A DNA stretch of 64,000 bases from Lasioglossum baleicum. Taxonomy: Eukaryota > Arthropoda > Insecta > Hymenoptera > Halictidae. This document shows, piece by piece, positions 1 through 9,756 of this stretch; positions within the stretch are counted from its first letter, which is position 1; the number at the start of each line of letters is the position of its first letter. The notes below the pieces were generated by a model. That model saw nothing but the letters and a program-made list of their open reading frames with translations. It was not told the origin of the DNA and ran no database searches. The DNA is taken from contig NC_134934.1 of the NCBI RefSeq assembly GCF_051020765.1, forward strand, positions 2,108,001 to 2,172,000. The letters run 5' to 3'. The translations under genes were made by a program, and so were the position numbers.

Positions 1-600
1 AAGATACCCCCGATGCCAGACATGGCGTGTGACAATAAAGTGATTCAATGATCTCGTCGCATTTCAATCGCAGCCACCTTTCACGACACGCAGGATCTCT
101 ACACACGATGACACGCGACACTTCTATTATGTGTGCACAAGTACGTATTTATTATGAGGACTTGTGCATACGTACACACAAATATACATATTACATTCAT
201 ACACAACAGGGAGAGAGGGAGAGCGATAGAGCGAGAGAACGAGAAAACGAGAAAACGAGAGAAAGCGAGTGACAGAAAAAAAGCGAGAGAGAGAGAGAGA
301 GAAAAAAAGAGAGAGAGCGAGAGAGACATACACGTTGTACACAGAACGTTTATATTTTAAATGCGAAACGGAGGTTTTTTTTGTAAGTGAAACTGATAAA
401 GGAACGACGTAACACCGCCGGTATTCAATCGATCACGATGCGTAAAAGAAAGTATTTCCATACGTTTTCCGATCGCTCGTTAATCCGCTGTTAATTGATA
501 ATGTCAGTAATATTTTTAACAAAATAAAGCAACCTTATTCAAAGCTGAGAGAATACGTCTTTTTGAATATATCCATTATGTTGTACAGATATGTGTTAAT
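1..600. repeat. GA-rich purine tract in AT-rich flank
   Basis: Bases 209-326 form an imperfect GA tract. It has GAGA, GAAAACGA and GCGAGA sub-motifs and a perfect (GA)n core at about 285-301. The rest is AT-rich and without coding signal. Frames read through the tract give Arg/Glu or Ser/Leu low-complexity peptides and are not genes. Confidence 0.85.
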
Positions 601-1107
601 GTAGCTACATTCGAATTCTGTGACTTTTATACGAGGTACACATAAGAGTAGGCAGCATCGCCAGGTCGAGAAAATCGAGGGGAATTAGGTACCCCGTCCG
701 GTCTACGGCACGGGCACCGTGATCTACGCCTTAGTGGGGGACGTTGGAGTATGCGCATGGTGCTGGAATGGGATAATGAAAGGGGAAAAAGAGGGGAATG
801 TGTGAGCTCCGTTTGGAGCTCAACTGGCGACACTGAGAGTAGCCAATCACCATACGAGAACAGACGAGGTATAGGAATAAACCACGGTGTATTATCGAGG
901 TGTTACGACTAAGCACCTCTGTAAGGTTGAAGTTTTGTGATAGATAGAGGTTAGCTCTCTGGTCGCCGCCAGATGGAATACTAGGCATCATCACGCTTTT
1001 AGCGTGTTTATGTAGCCCATAACACCGCCGAGGTACTATTAAAGACTGCCAGCCTTATGGGAGTTCGTGTCACCCGAATATTTCGGTGTTCTCTTACGCC
1101 CTCTAAG
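601..1107. other. Unassigned stretch left of the exon-like segment
   Basis: No coding sequence was recognised. It contains one copy (866-882) of the dispersed motif GACGAGRTATAGGAAT that recurs at 3313, 3541 and, inverted, at 3612-3628. This suggests transposon-derived sequence. The short word AACACCGCCG occurs both at about 411 and at 1021. Confidence 0.35.
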
Positions 1108-1189
1108 ATATATTCTGACTGGAGTGAGAAACAGAAGGCCATCGACATGATCTCGTCGCTGCAGAAGGCTACTGAGGAGATTCTCGTCG
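1108..1189 (+). pseudogene. Orphan exon-like segment (unidentified)
   Basis: An 82-nt stretch is framed by a good acceptor (TTCTCTTACGCCCTCTAAG) and a donor-like CG|GTGAGA. It reads in phase 0 as an amphipathic helix-like peptide starting IYSDWSEKQKAIDMISSL and continuing QKATEEILV. Third positions look coding (CTG, AAG, GAG, CTC), and the AT-rich continuation of the open frame to 1509 does not. The spacing of charged and hydrophobic residues faintly recalls the M13/neprilysin peptidase helical region, but no catalytic motif is present and I would not name it. It could be a captured or relict exon, or an exon of a gene whose other parts lie to the left. It stands among repeats on both sides. 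Confidence 0.25.
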
Positions 1190-1503
1190 GTGAGAAGGCA
1201 AATCGTCACGGAACCATATTGATCATCATGAATTGTTACATTCTGTACCGAGCAGATATTTCAGACGATGTTGGTATCAATATTAAAAGCAAAACTCAAG
1301 GACAAAGAATTCCTAGAAATATATTATTAAAGCATAATTTTTTAGGAAAATCAACAATTCCTATTTCAAATTTTATACGAGACACCTCAGTTTGTAATTT
1401 CAAAACATTTCATAAACGAGAATTATTACCTTTCACTTTTTTATACATAAATGTTCCAAGAATCGATCTGGACAGAAATATTTTGAAAAGACTTTACTTT
1501 TTT

Positions 1504-1872
1504 GAATAAATTAATGCGTGCGAATGTTCATGGTTTAAAAGTTATTCTATATTTCGAGTTTTATGGTCTATTTTTACGAAAAAATTAGATGGCAAGTTGG
1601 TCAAGGGAGTGCTCGTTAACATCATTAGAAAAAGGAATTGTTATAAACATTAAACAGCCAGAAATAATAAATTTATCTATGAATTGTATCGAATAAATTA
1701 ATGCGAGCGAATATTATGGTTTAAAAGTTATTCCGTATCACGAATACTATTATCCACTTTGACTAAAAAATTAGGTGGTCAGATAGCCAAGGGATTGCTT
1801 GTGGACATCGCTGTAAAATAGAATTGTTATAAACATTAACCAGCTGGAAATAATAAATTTATCAATAATCGT
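1504..1872. repeat. Two-copy AT-rich direct repeat, unit about 187 bp
   Basis: Unit 1 starts at 1504 and unit 2 at 1691. Both begin GAATAAATTAATGCG and share GGTTTAAAAGTTATTC, a diverged middle, AATTGTTATAAACATTAA and AATAATAAATTTATC. Divergence is appreciable, so the duplication is not recent. It abuts a GC-rich repeat block at 1873 with an abrupt change of base composition. Confidence 0.85.
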
Positions 1873-2270
1873 CACGGCGATCGATATCGATCGATATTCG
1901 GCAGAGTGGGGTCGCCGCTCGAGCTCGGCTGAGTGGGGGACGCCGCTTGAGCTCGGCGGAGTGGGTGGCGCCGCTCGAGCTCTCCGTCAGTCAGTCAGTC
2001 CGGGCGGGGGGGCCGGCGTGAGCGGACGTGCTGCGGGACCAGGAGCGCCCGGAGACCCGGAGGGACCAGAGGTGGACCAGAGGTGGATCAGAGGTGAACA
2101 CCACGGCGATCGACATCGATCGATATTCGGCGGAGTGGGGGGCGCCGCTCGAGCTCGGCGACTTGGCGAGAGCTCTCCGTCAGTCAGTCAGTCGGGGCGG
2201 GGGGACCAGCGTGAGCGGACGTGCTGCGGGACCAGGAGCGCCAGGAGAACCGGAGGGACCAGAGGTGGAC
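1873..2270. repeat. GC-rich direct repeat, period 229, with nested sub-repeats
   Basis: CACGGCGATCGA occurs at 1873 and again at 2102. Each copy continues through ATCGATCGATATTCGGC, a GAGTGGGG...CGCCGCTCGAGCTC block, CCGTCAGTCAGTCAGTC and CGTGCTGCGGGACCAGGAGC. Copy 1 carries three tandem 27-28-bp sub-units (about 1900-1981) and copy 2 only one, so the array has expanded or contracted. Frames through it (1961-2362, 2028-2345) are Gly/Arg-rich by-products of the repeat. It may be the promoter-side repeat region or LTR of a retroelement; no primer-binding site or polypurine tract was found. Confidence 0.85.
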
Positions 2271-2830
2271 CAGCCTTCTGCTGTGTCGGACCTTGCTTGT
2301 ACATACCAGACCGGTTGGAGCCGGTATTCGGCGTCGATACATTGAGAGGGTTGGTTCATTGAGACTTGTTCACTCGTATTGCCATTCTCTCTGTTCGTAA
2401 TCCTACCCACGTTACCTCAATGCATTGCGTTGCCTGGTGGCAGGTAGTTGGCAGAGAGATGGTGTTACGTTTGAACACTTCTCATTGTCTATTCCTCTTG
2501 GTGAGGACACGTCAGGTATCGGCTCTGACCGGAGCTGCACTGCAAGCATTGTACGCGCCGCGTCACCTTCGAACTAGAGCCTTCTGCTCTGGTTCGCTCT
2601 AGTTTCTCACTTTGAAAGAATCAGAGCCTTCTGCCTGATTCGCCTTTGATCCCCCGTGGATCGGAGACTTCTTCTCCGATTCACACCTTCTGCCCCGCGA
2701 TAATTACTCGACATACTTGCGTAATTTAGTATAAGTGCGTCACTGTAAGAAAGGGAGCCAGAAGGAATATTGCATTAGTTCTGACTCCCTTTCGGGTCTC
2801 TCGTGCAGCAACCTCCTCGTGGTGAGACCT
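2271..2830. other. Run of stem-loops with a shared CTTCT loop
   Basis: Four stem-loops have the same CTTCT loop but different stems: 2271-2283 (CAGC/GCTG), 2576-2590 (AGAGC/GCTCT), 2618-2641 (GAATCAG/CTGATTC plus GC/GC with a bulged A) and 2660-2680 (ATCGGAGA/TCTCCGAT). Two further hairpins follow: 2749-2793 (14 of 15 pairs) and 2794-2830 (7 bp, GGTCTC/GAGACC plus one wobble). The stems differ in sequence but keep pairing, which is a sign of structural constraint or of origin from one repeated hairpin. A transposable-element RNA, such as a solo LTR or UTR, is the most ordinary explanation. Confidence 0.7.
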
Positions 2831-2836
2831 GGGCAA

Positions 2837-2896
2837 TCGGTATTATCCTTTATTTGTAAGAACTTTTAGTGTCTTATGAATAAAGGATAATATCGA
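2837..2896. ncRNA. Long near-perfect hairpin (25-bp stem)
   Basis: Bases 2837-2861 pair with 2872-2896 without a bulge. There are 25 pairs, three of them G-U, around a 10-nt loop at 2862-2871. The outer core is TATTATCCTTTATT with its exact complement. The size resembles a compact pre-miRNA or a terminal hairpin of a mobile element. No mature miRNA that I know matches, and the right arm includes AATAAA. I annotate the structure only; transcription is not shown by the sequence. Confidence 0.45.
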
Positions 2897-3300
2897 GCTA
2901 ATAGCTGCACATTTAATAAATATGTTGATTTTTCAATAAATTCTATTCCTATACCTATTGTCTTTCACAACATTTTGCAATTTTACCTTCCTTCAGATCA
3001 AAATATATGTATTATCCAAGCTGATTTGCCCCGGGCGTGAACAACGTCATATATCGTCTGGTTCTATTTAGGTAAAGAGAGGGGATAGTATTTCGTCGGT
3101 GATAGTATTATAAGGCAATTACAGAATGGGTAAATACTATATCATTCTTCTTCTACATGACCAGTATCTCGTCGTTGGTAGAACTTCTAGCGATGTGGTA
3201 TTTCAGGTCACTGTAAGTTCCACGTTATCCCCGCGCCCGTCGCGCCCGGTTACCGGTCCCGCTGAATAACACAGGGGCTGGCAGTCTTATTTTAGTCTGT
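2897..3300. other. AT-rich stretch with dispersed ATCTCGTCG motif copies
   Basis: No gene. It carries copies of TTTCGTCGGTGATAG (about 3092) and TATCTCGTCG (about 3166). These match the ends of the inverted-repeat element at 3301-3640, so this is probably remains of the same family. Confidence 0.4.
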
Positions 3301-3640
3301 GATACTATCACAGACGAGATATAGGAATAGACCTGACACCTTATGGGACTTGGTGTCCATAGGAATCTGAAGTACCGACACCTTAAAATGCCAGTGATAG
3401 CAATAATTTTCTTTAAATTATATCCATAATTTGCTATTAACCCGGCTATAAATATTGTGCCCCTAGAAATAATAATAATACATCTCTCTAATTTTATGTA
3501 TAGAGGTGTTGACACTGAATGGTAACGGGGTGTTAGCACAGACGAGATATAGGAAATGGGGTGCTAGGAACCCAATACCGACGGACACCAAAATGCATTG
3601 CGTGTCAGGTCTATTCCTATATCTCGTCGGTGATACTATC
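3301..3640. mobile_element. Short inverted-repeat element (MITE-like)
   Basis: Bases 3313-3337 (GACGAGATATAGGAATAGAC...) are the exact reverse complement of 3604-3628. With two mismatches the match extends to about 38 bp (3301-3338 against 3603-3640). The interior has no coding frame. A further copy of the terminal motif sits at 3639-3652 and another at 3541-3556, so the locus may be a composite of several insertions. Target duplication not identified. Confidence 0.65.
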
Positions 3641-3657
3641 TCGTCGGTGATGGGGTG

Positions 3658-6147
3658 CTAGCAACTAGGGCTGCAGGCGAGCCGAGCTAAGCTCGAGCTC
3701 GACTGGTCGAGTCGAGTCGAGACTCGATTGGTCGAGCCGAGTCGAGTACTCGCACGAAGCGAGCGGCTCGCACGATGCGAGTAGCTCGCATCGATGCAAG
3801 CTACCCGCATCGAAGCGAGCTACTCGCGTCGACGTCATCGGCTCGCATCGGTGCGAGTTACTTGCATCGATGCGAGTCCAGTCGAGCTTACCGCGGCTCG
3901 CAGCGAGCGTGTGATTCGTACGAAATGAACGGCTTGCATGAAGGAATCGACTCGAAATAAATTCAAACGTAATACGACATTGAAGTTCTCGCAGTGCCAC
4001 GTTTAAATTATTATGTTGGATGTGTCTTATCATGATTATTAATGTATATTTTTTCAGATTTTACAGACTTTGCGAACAGGTTTTAAAAAATTGGAAATTA
4101 CCAAAAATTCGGAAAAATGCATATTTCCTATTGAAGTTTGGGAAATATCAGGTATATAAAAATTCAATAATGAGATATTGTTAAAACAACCGTTTTTAAT
4201 TTTTTCCAGAATTTTTTATGTAGTGCATCGTACTTGAAAAAAATAAAAATAATCTTTTCCGATATTTCTTTACCTTTTGTAGGTGTATTATGTAATAGTG
4301 AACATTCTTGTATTCAGAAAAATAAAGTACAAACTTTAAAAAATGCAATGCTCTTAAAAAAATAATTTTAAAAATATTTTATTTGCCTATATTTCAATTA
4401 ATATGAACAATACTTCCAGCAGATACAATTAGTGCAGACGGCAAGGTCTCCCGCTGCGAATCGAATCCCGCTTTTTTTCTTTTTTGTTAACCATATAATT
4501 GTTGTAGAGATATATTAAATATATTTTTCAAAGCACCGATCTCACCGAAGCGAACGGCTTACACGAAACGAACAATGTATACAATGTATCTGATGTGTAG
4601 CCATGAAATGAGTTTTATTTTAAAGTTTCCAGAGTACATAACTCGTTTATTTATATTAATATGTTAGTTGTGTCCCATCGTGATTATTAATGCATATGCT
4701 TTTCAGATTTTCGAATTATGCGAACGTCTTTAAAAAATTGCATATTTTAAAACATTCGAAAAAAATGCATATTTCCTATTGAAGTATGGGAGATAACAGT
4801 TTTATAAAAATTCAGTAATGGGATATTGTCGAAATCATTTTTCTTAATGTTTTTCAGAATTTTATATATACCATATATATATAGTGCAATGTACTTAAAA
4901 AAAATAAAAATCAACTTTTTCGATATTTCTTTACCTTTTGTATGTGTATTATGTAATATTGAACATTTTTAACAAACGTAAAAATGCAATATAAATATTG
5001 CTTTGACAATATATTTGAGAAATATCACTACAACAATTATATGGTTAAGAAAGAAGAAAAAAAAGTGTTTAACGAAAAAGAAAATCATTCGGTGTGGGAT
5101 TCTAATCGTATCTGCTGGAAGTATTGTTCATATATTGAAATATAGACAAATAAAATATTTTAAAAATTATTTTTTTAAGAGTATTGCGTTTTTTAAAGTT
5201 TGTACAATATAATAATTTAAACGTGGCACGGCGAGAACTTCAATGTCGTATTACGCTTGAATTTATTTCGAATCAATTCCTTCATGCATGCCGTTCGTTT
5301 CGTACGAATCGCACGCTCGCCACAGTACGCCGAACCATTGACAAAAATCGAAAAAGTCACTGCTTCATATCGATTTAAAACAATGTTCATACTATGTCAA
5401 AATAAATCAGTTTTTGAGAAAAAGATTTTAAAAATTCAGTAGGAAATTAGTTACAAGCGAATCTGTACGCGAATTTTAGGAAGATCAAATAGTAGACGTT
5501 TGTTGTTCAATTAACACAGATCTACAAAGCGTATTTGTTAAGTTTTCAATATAGGTCCACATGAAGAAGTTGTATAATGCAACTTTTAGTATTTCTTCCA
5601 CAATTCCGATCACTTGCTATTTATGAAAAAAATTTAATTTAAAACGAAGTTTCAGTTTCGGAAGAACTGAACTGCGAATTCATATATCTACTGAAAACCA
5701 CCAATAAAACAAAATTTTGTTTATAAATATCGTTTTTTAATGTTTAAATAAATACTATATTTATAATAATATCATATTGTGATTGCTCTCAATATAAATA
5801 AAAAACCACTTTGTTTCATGTCTCTATCATAAACAGAACAAAAGTTATTGAATTTTGTCCAAGAAACAGGCATACCGGCGCACTGTGGATCGGTGCGAGC
5901 TGAGCTAAGCTCGACTGGATTGATCGAGCCGGTCGAGTACTCGCATCGATGCAAGTAACTCGCACCGATGCGAGCCGATGACGTCGGCGCGAGTAGCTCG
6001 CTTCGATGCGGGTAGCTTGCATCGATGCGAGCTACTCGCATCGTGCGAGCCGCTCGCTTCGTGCGAGTACTCGACTCGACTCGACCAATCGAGTCGAGCT
6101 TAGCTCGGCTCGCATTTTGCGAGTACTCGAACAGCCCTACTAGCAAC
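3658..6147. mobile_element. Non-autonomous hAT-type foldback element with 8-bp target duplication
   Basis: The element runs 3666-6139, starts TAGGGCTG and ends CAGCCCTA. It is flanked by the perfect 8-bp duplication CTAGCAAC (3658-3665 and 6140-6147). An 8-bp duplication with these termini is the hAT signature. The outer arms (about 3666-3890 and 5885-6139) are inverted copies built from small palindromes such as GCATCGATGC and CTCGAGCTCG. Further inverted pairs are about 3900-4010 with 5215-5330, and 4328-4530 with 5005-5212. Bases 4011-4315 recur in direct orientation at 4660-4970. Bases 5335-5880 interrupt the right arm. No transposase frame remains, so any movement would need an enzyme supplied in trans. 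Confidence 0.88.
5335..5880. mobile_element. Insertion in the right arm of the hAT element, with Tc1-like remnant
   Basis: This segment has no partner in the left arm. Bases 5513-5640 resemble 49315-49443, including ACACAGATC, CGTATTT, TTTCAATATAGG and AAGTTGTA, which lies inside the Tc1-like element at 48874-49571. It is therefore probably a degenerate copy of that family nested in the hAT arm. Its own ends are not clear. Confidence 0.55.
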
Positions 6148-7095
6148 CCAATACCCAATACTTTCTCAGCAGTCGATAATAGGCGCGTTCCAGTTTGAAT
6201 GACTTGCCACTGATGGCACCACGAGCGAAGTGAAAGAAATATTACGAGACACGAGTGATCGAATAATAGAAAAGTTATTATTTAAACAATGAATTTTGTT
6301 TGAGTTCGGGTTCAAAGAATCGAGGTTCTACTCCATTGAATCGACTATTTACTATTTTTTATTATACCTAATATAATATTTGATTTAAAGAATGTGTTCA
6401 ACCACTGAGATAAATTTTGGGCCCTCTGTTCTATGCTTTACCAAAAGAAAATCGAGGGTACCAATTTTCATGTCAATTGCGGACCTCTCATCCATGCTAT
6501 TTTTCGTTCGTTGAATTGGCGATTTCGGAGCGGTGCGTTCCGTTGGCGCGTCCCGACGCGACGCCTCGCGCGGTTTCGCGTCCCCGGAAGTTTATTACGG
6601 TAATCCGGTGGCGTCGATAAGCCCATTACCTCGTGTCTCTGCCGATGCCGTGTAATGTATGCGCCGGAAAGTAATAAAAATCGACTTACACGACCGGCCC
6701 GGCTCGCCTCTAGCCGCCACCCTGGTATCGGGGACGCGTGTACGAGGCGGTTCTATCGGGCGGCACGCTTTTAGGTGTCGCTAAAAGTTTAATCAAAGTC
6801 AGATTAGCCCGGGAGCCAACTGGGAGACGAAGAGCCGGGTGTGGAGGGGAAAGGGAGGGCCGGGCGTTTTATTAAACGGGACTTGATTAGGGGTTGCCCT
6901 GGGCGGAGGTGGATCCTTTCAGAGTTTGTTTTCGACTGGTTTCCACGGAGCCGGCTTTCATTACGCTAGTTTCGCATAATTGACGCGGGATCGTTTAGCA
7001 AACCGGGGAAAAACTTGGCCATTCCATCACGGCCTCTCCGCTCCATTGTCGGACCGGAAATTACGGATTGTTTATCTCCGGCTTGAATCGCGCGG

Positions 7096-7148
<53 letters not shown>

Positions 7149-9509
7149 TCTATACTGTCGTCTTCTACGCTTGTTCCACGGGCCGAGATGCTTGTCCACC
7201 ACAGGTGCGGGAAAACCGACGTTTTTCTCAGAGATTGCATGTCAAAATGAGACTCCGAGTTCCGAGAATTCCTGAGGGGGTATTGTAGCATGACAGGTGG
7301 TTTTTTTATTATCCTTTGCAAATTTTGCAGAAGTATTCGATACAAGTTAAGTAGCAGTAAAGCACAGATAAGCTTTATTCCTATATGTCTTTGGAGGATT
7401 TGTATTTATTCATTTTCATTCCTATACATATACTTGTCGGTGGAGGATGTAGAAAATTATTAAAGGCGGAAGGAAAGAGAAAGACCGATAAATTAATTCG
7501 ATAAATTAATATGGCTCTAAAGCGGAAACTTTTTTAGGCTGTTCGTTCGTCAGCCAGCGAGTCGACACAAGGTTTTAGGCGGTAGGCTCGTTAGCGAACG
7601 CGCAATACTGATCTCCCGAAATCCGGACGATTAACAGGCGACTCGGTATGAAACACATTTAGGCATCCGTGCAGGATGGTTGAAACTGATTCAGTCTCTT
7701 GGTAATCCCTGTAATCCCGAGGGTATGGCCTCGCTTTCCTGGCGAAGTGTCGATCTGGATTCTCACCCTCCCGATGTTTGGATTCTCCTGGCGGTAATAA
7801 TCGGTTTCGATCATTCATTCACTCGCTATGATCTCGCTGTTACCCAAAACGTTATATTGCTCCGATTCAAAGAAAGAATAAACAAGGGAGCACGAAGAAA
7901 CGCATTTGAATGGACCCGATCGGATCTTCTTTGGGGCTGGCATTATTCATCATGCTCTGTAGCTTAATATGCTGCACATTAACAAACAATTTTAGTCACT
8001 CCGTTGGGTAAAATTATGGCACATATCGAAGAAACTCATTGAAAACCCGCGATCAATGAATAATTGTATAAAGAAAGGATTAAAAGATTAGGAAGGACAT
8101 AAGAAAAATTGAATTCAAATAAAATTGGAAACAAAAACTAGAGTACAATGCTATCGGCACTGTAAGCCCTTTTATTCGGACAGCCGCTTAATTTTAATCC
8201 ACTGTATTGAACTACGTAACACACACAGATAAATCCTCTTCGTTCTCCGAGCAGTTATCGAAAACCCGAATTTTTTCTCGTAAGTTGTAAATGCATAGAA
8301 TCCCCAATAGCAGGTTTTCTACTAGATCTTTCCGTTTTTTAGTCCGCGAACTAAACCGGGTAAACAGCATCGTTAGTTATCCCGGTATCGCCCGAAACGG
8401 GCGGGAACATTTGGACAAAACAATTGAGGAAATCCGTTTAATCGTCGAGCAGCTAAGTTCTTTAGTTCTCTCGTATCTCGTTTTCCGCGGGCAGCACGAA
8501 AGAAACGCGACGCGGGCAACCGGTCGTTAATTATCCTTCGTATTCTGGCGACGTAAACGAAAAAAGAAAAGGAAAACACTCCGGAACGATTTCGTCGGCG
8601 AGCCCCAGGTCTCGAAAATATGCGGCCGTTTTTCCGGCGCTGAACAATAAAACGAGCGACGAGTTTTCGTGTCCGAGCAATAACGCGGTCGCGTCGGAGG
8701 CGGAGCAGCGTGAAAGTATCCGGAGGGCACCCCGCCCATTAAACACGAACCTGTCGTGGAAAGAGGCAACGAATCCCATCGGATCGCCGTCGATCTTTTA
8801 CGTAAATCTTCCCCGGATCGTGGATTCCGATCCGCCGCGAGCCCGCACGCTGCTGATGAATATAAATTCGAGCGTGGTTTAGTTTTATCTAATTATTCCG
8901 TCGTAACTCAACGCCTAACGAGGCTGCGCCTTCACGAGAGAGGCTCCGGGTCGAAATGGTGTTTGACTTCCTCTAAAAAGACCAGCGCTATTCCGAAATT
9001 GTTTTTCCTGCTTTGTTCATTGTGATCGTTAACTTACTGATTTATACGAGTCGCGCAAATCTATTGACTCTGCACAATAATTAATGAAACAGAGCCTTTT
9101 TATGTAAGATCCATCCGTAGTGTAAAATATAATTGAATTTTTTAAATTACAATCGATGTTATTCGTCTCACAATCTGCTAATGTACTTGTTCATAATTGG
9201 AACACAATAGGAAAATTCGAAAGAAATTGTTGAATAGACGTTCTAGCGTTGGCCAGCACAACAGCGAATTATTTCTATCGATGACCAAGCAAATTCGTAC
9301 AAAGCGAAGTCGTTTATAAAACGTCGAGCGTTCGTCTCTCGGCAACGAAATTTCCCTCGGACTTTGCTGAAAAGCGACTGACTTGCTGGCTTTGAAAACA
9401 CACTTTGCTGACCCTTTTTCATCAAGGATTCACTCGATTCCCTTGACAGTGGCGATTTGTAAAAATTTGTGGAATCCAGAATACGATTGTCGTGTTCGAC
9501 AAGTGTGAT
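6148..9509. other. Gene-free stretch, single-copy appearance
   Basis: No credible coding sequence. It has a (CT)n microsatellite at 7099-7136. Two diverged copies of the ATTCCTATAT motif (about 7378 and 7418) link it to the repeat family of the 3-kb region. 6540-7000 and 8340-8900 are GC-rich; the frames there are Arg/Ser-rich and overlap on both strands. Confidence 0.5.
7099..7136. repeat. (CT)n microsatellite
   Basis: An almost perfect CT dinucleotide run of about 18 units. It yields the spurious Ser/Leu and Arg/Glu frames on the two strands. Confidence 0.95.
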
Positions 9510-9756
9510 TCAACACTTTGACTGCCTATAGCCTAGTCGTCTCAAAAATTACTAAAACGCAAAACAACATAATGAAATAAATCTATTCTCTACAAGTTGA
9601 ACAACAATTAGGTGTTTTGACATTAAACTATTAAAAATCTGGGAAGCCTTGTTAACCAATTTAGAAACTATTGACTTTTTCGATCATCTTGCTTTTTGTA
9701 AATTTGTATCACCGAATATATGCCACTTTTGAAGCACTCGACAGTCAAAGTGTTAA
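9510..9756. mobile_element. Short TTAA-type element (piggyBac-like MITE)
   Basis: The termini CACTTTGACTG (9514) and CAGTCAAAGTG (to 9752) are inverted. They are flanked by TCAA (9510-9513, one change from TTAA) and TTAA (9753-9756). Insertion at TTAA with short CCCTTT/CACTTT ends is the habit of piggyBac-type elements. The interior is AT-rich and non-coding. Four clear relatives lie in this window at 17.2, 47.7, 60.8 and 62.1 kb. Confidence 0.75.

Noticed and set aside
1190..1509. Right part of the 150-codon frame beginning at 1057
   Set aside because: AT-rich composition with no motif after the donor-like GTGAGA; it merges into a non-coding repeat at 1504.
1961..2362. 133-codon Gly/Arg-rich frame, collagen-like GAPG triplets
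   Set aside because: Made entirely of the 229-bp DNA repeat; several frames stay open through it.
1873..2970. Solo LTR of a retrotransposon
   Set aside because: AATAAA and structured sequence would fit, but I found no TG...CA ends with a flanking duplication, no primer-binding site and no second LTR; kept only as an alternative.
4425..4475. tRNA-like B-box (GAATCGAATCC) followed by a T run
   Set aside because: No cloverleaf or A box could be drawn, and the sequence is part of the hAT inner arm with an inverted, diverged copy at about 5085.
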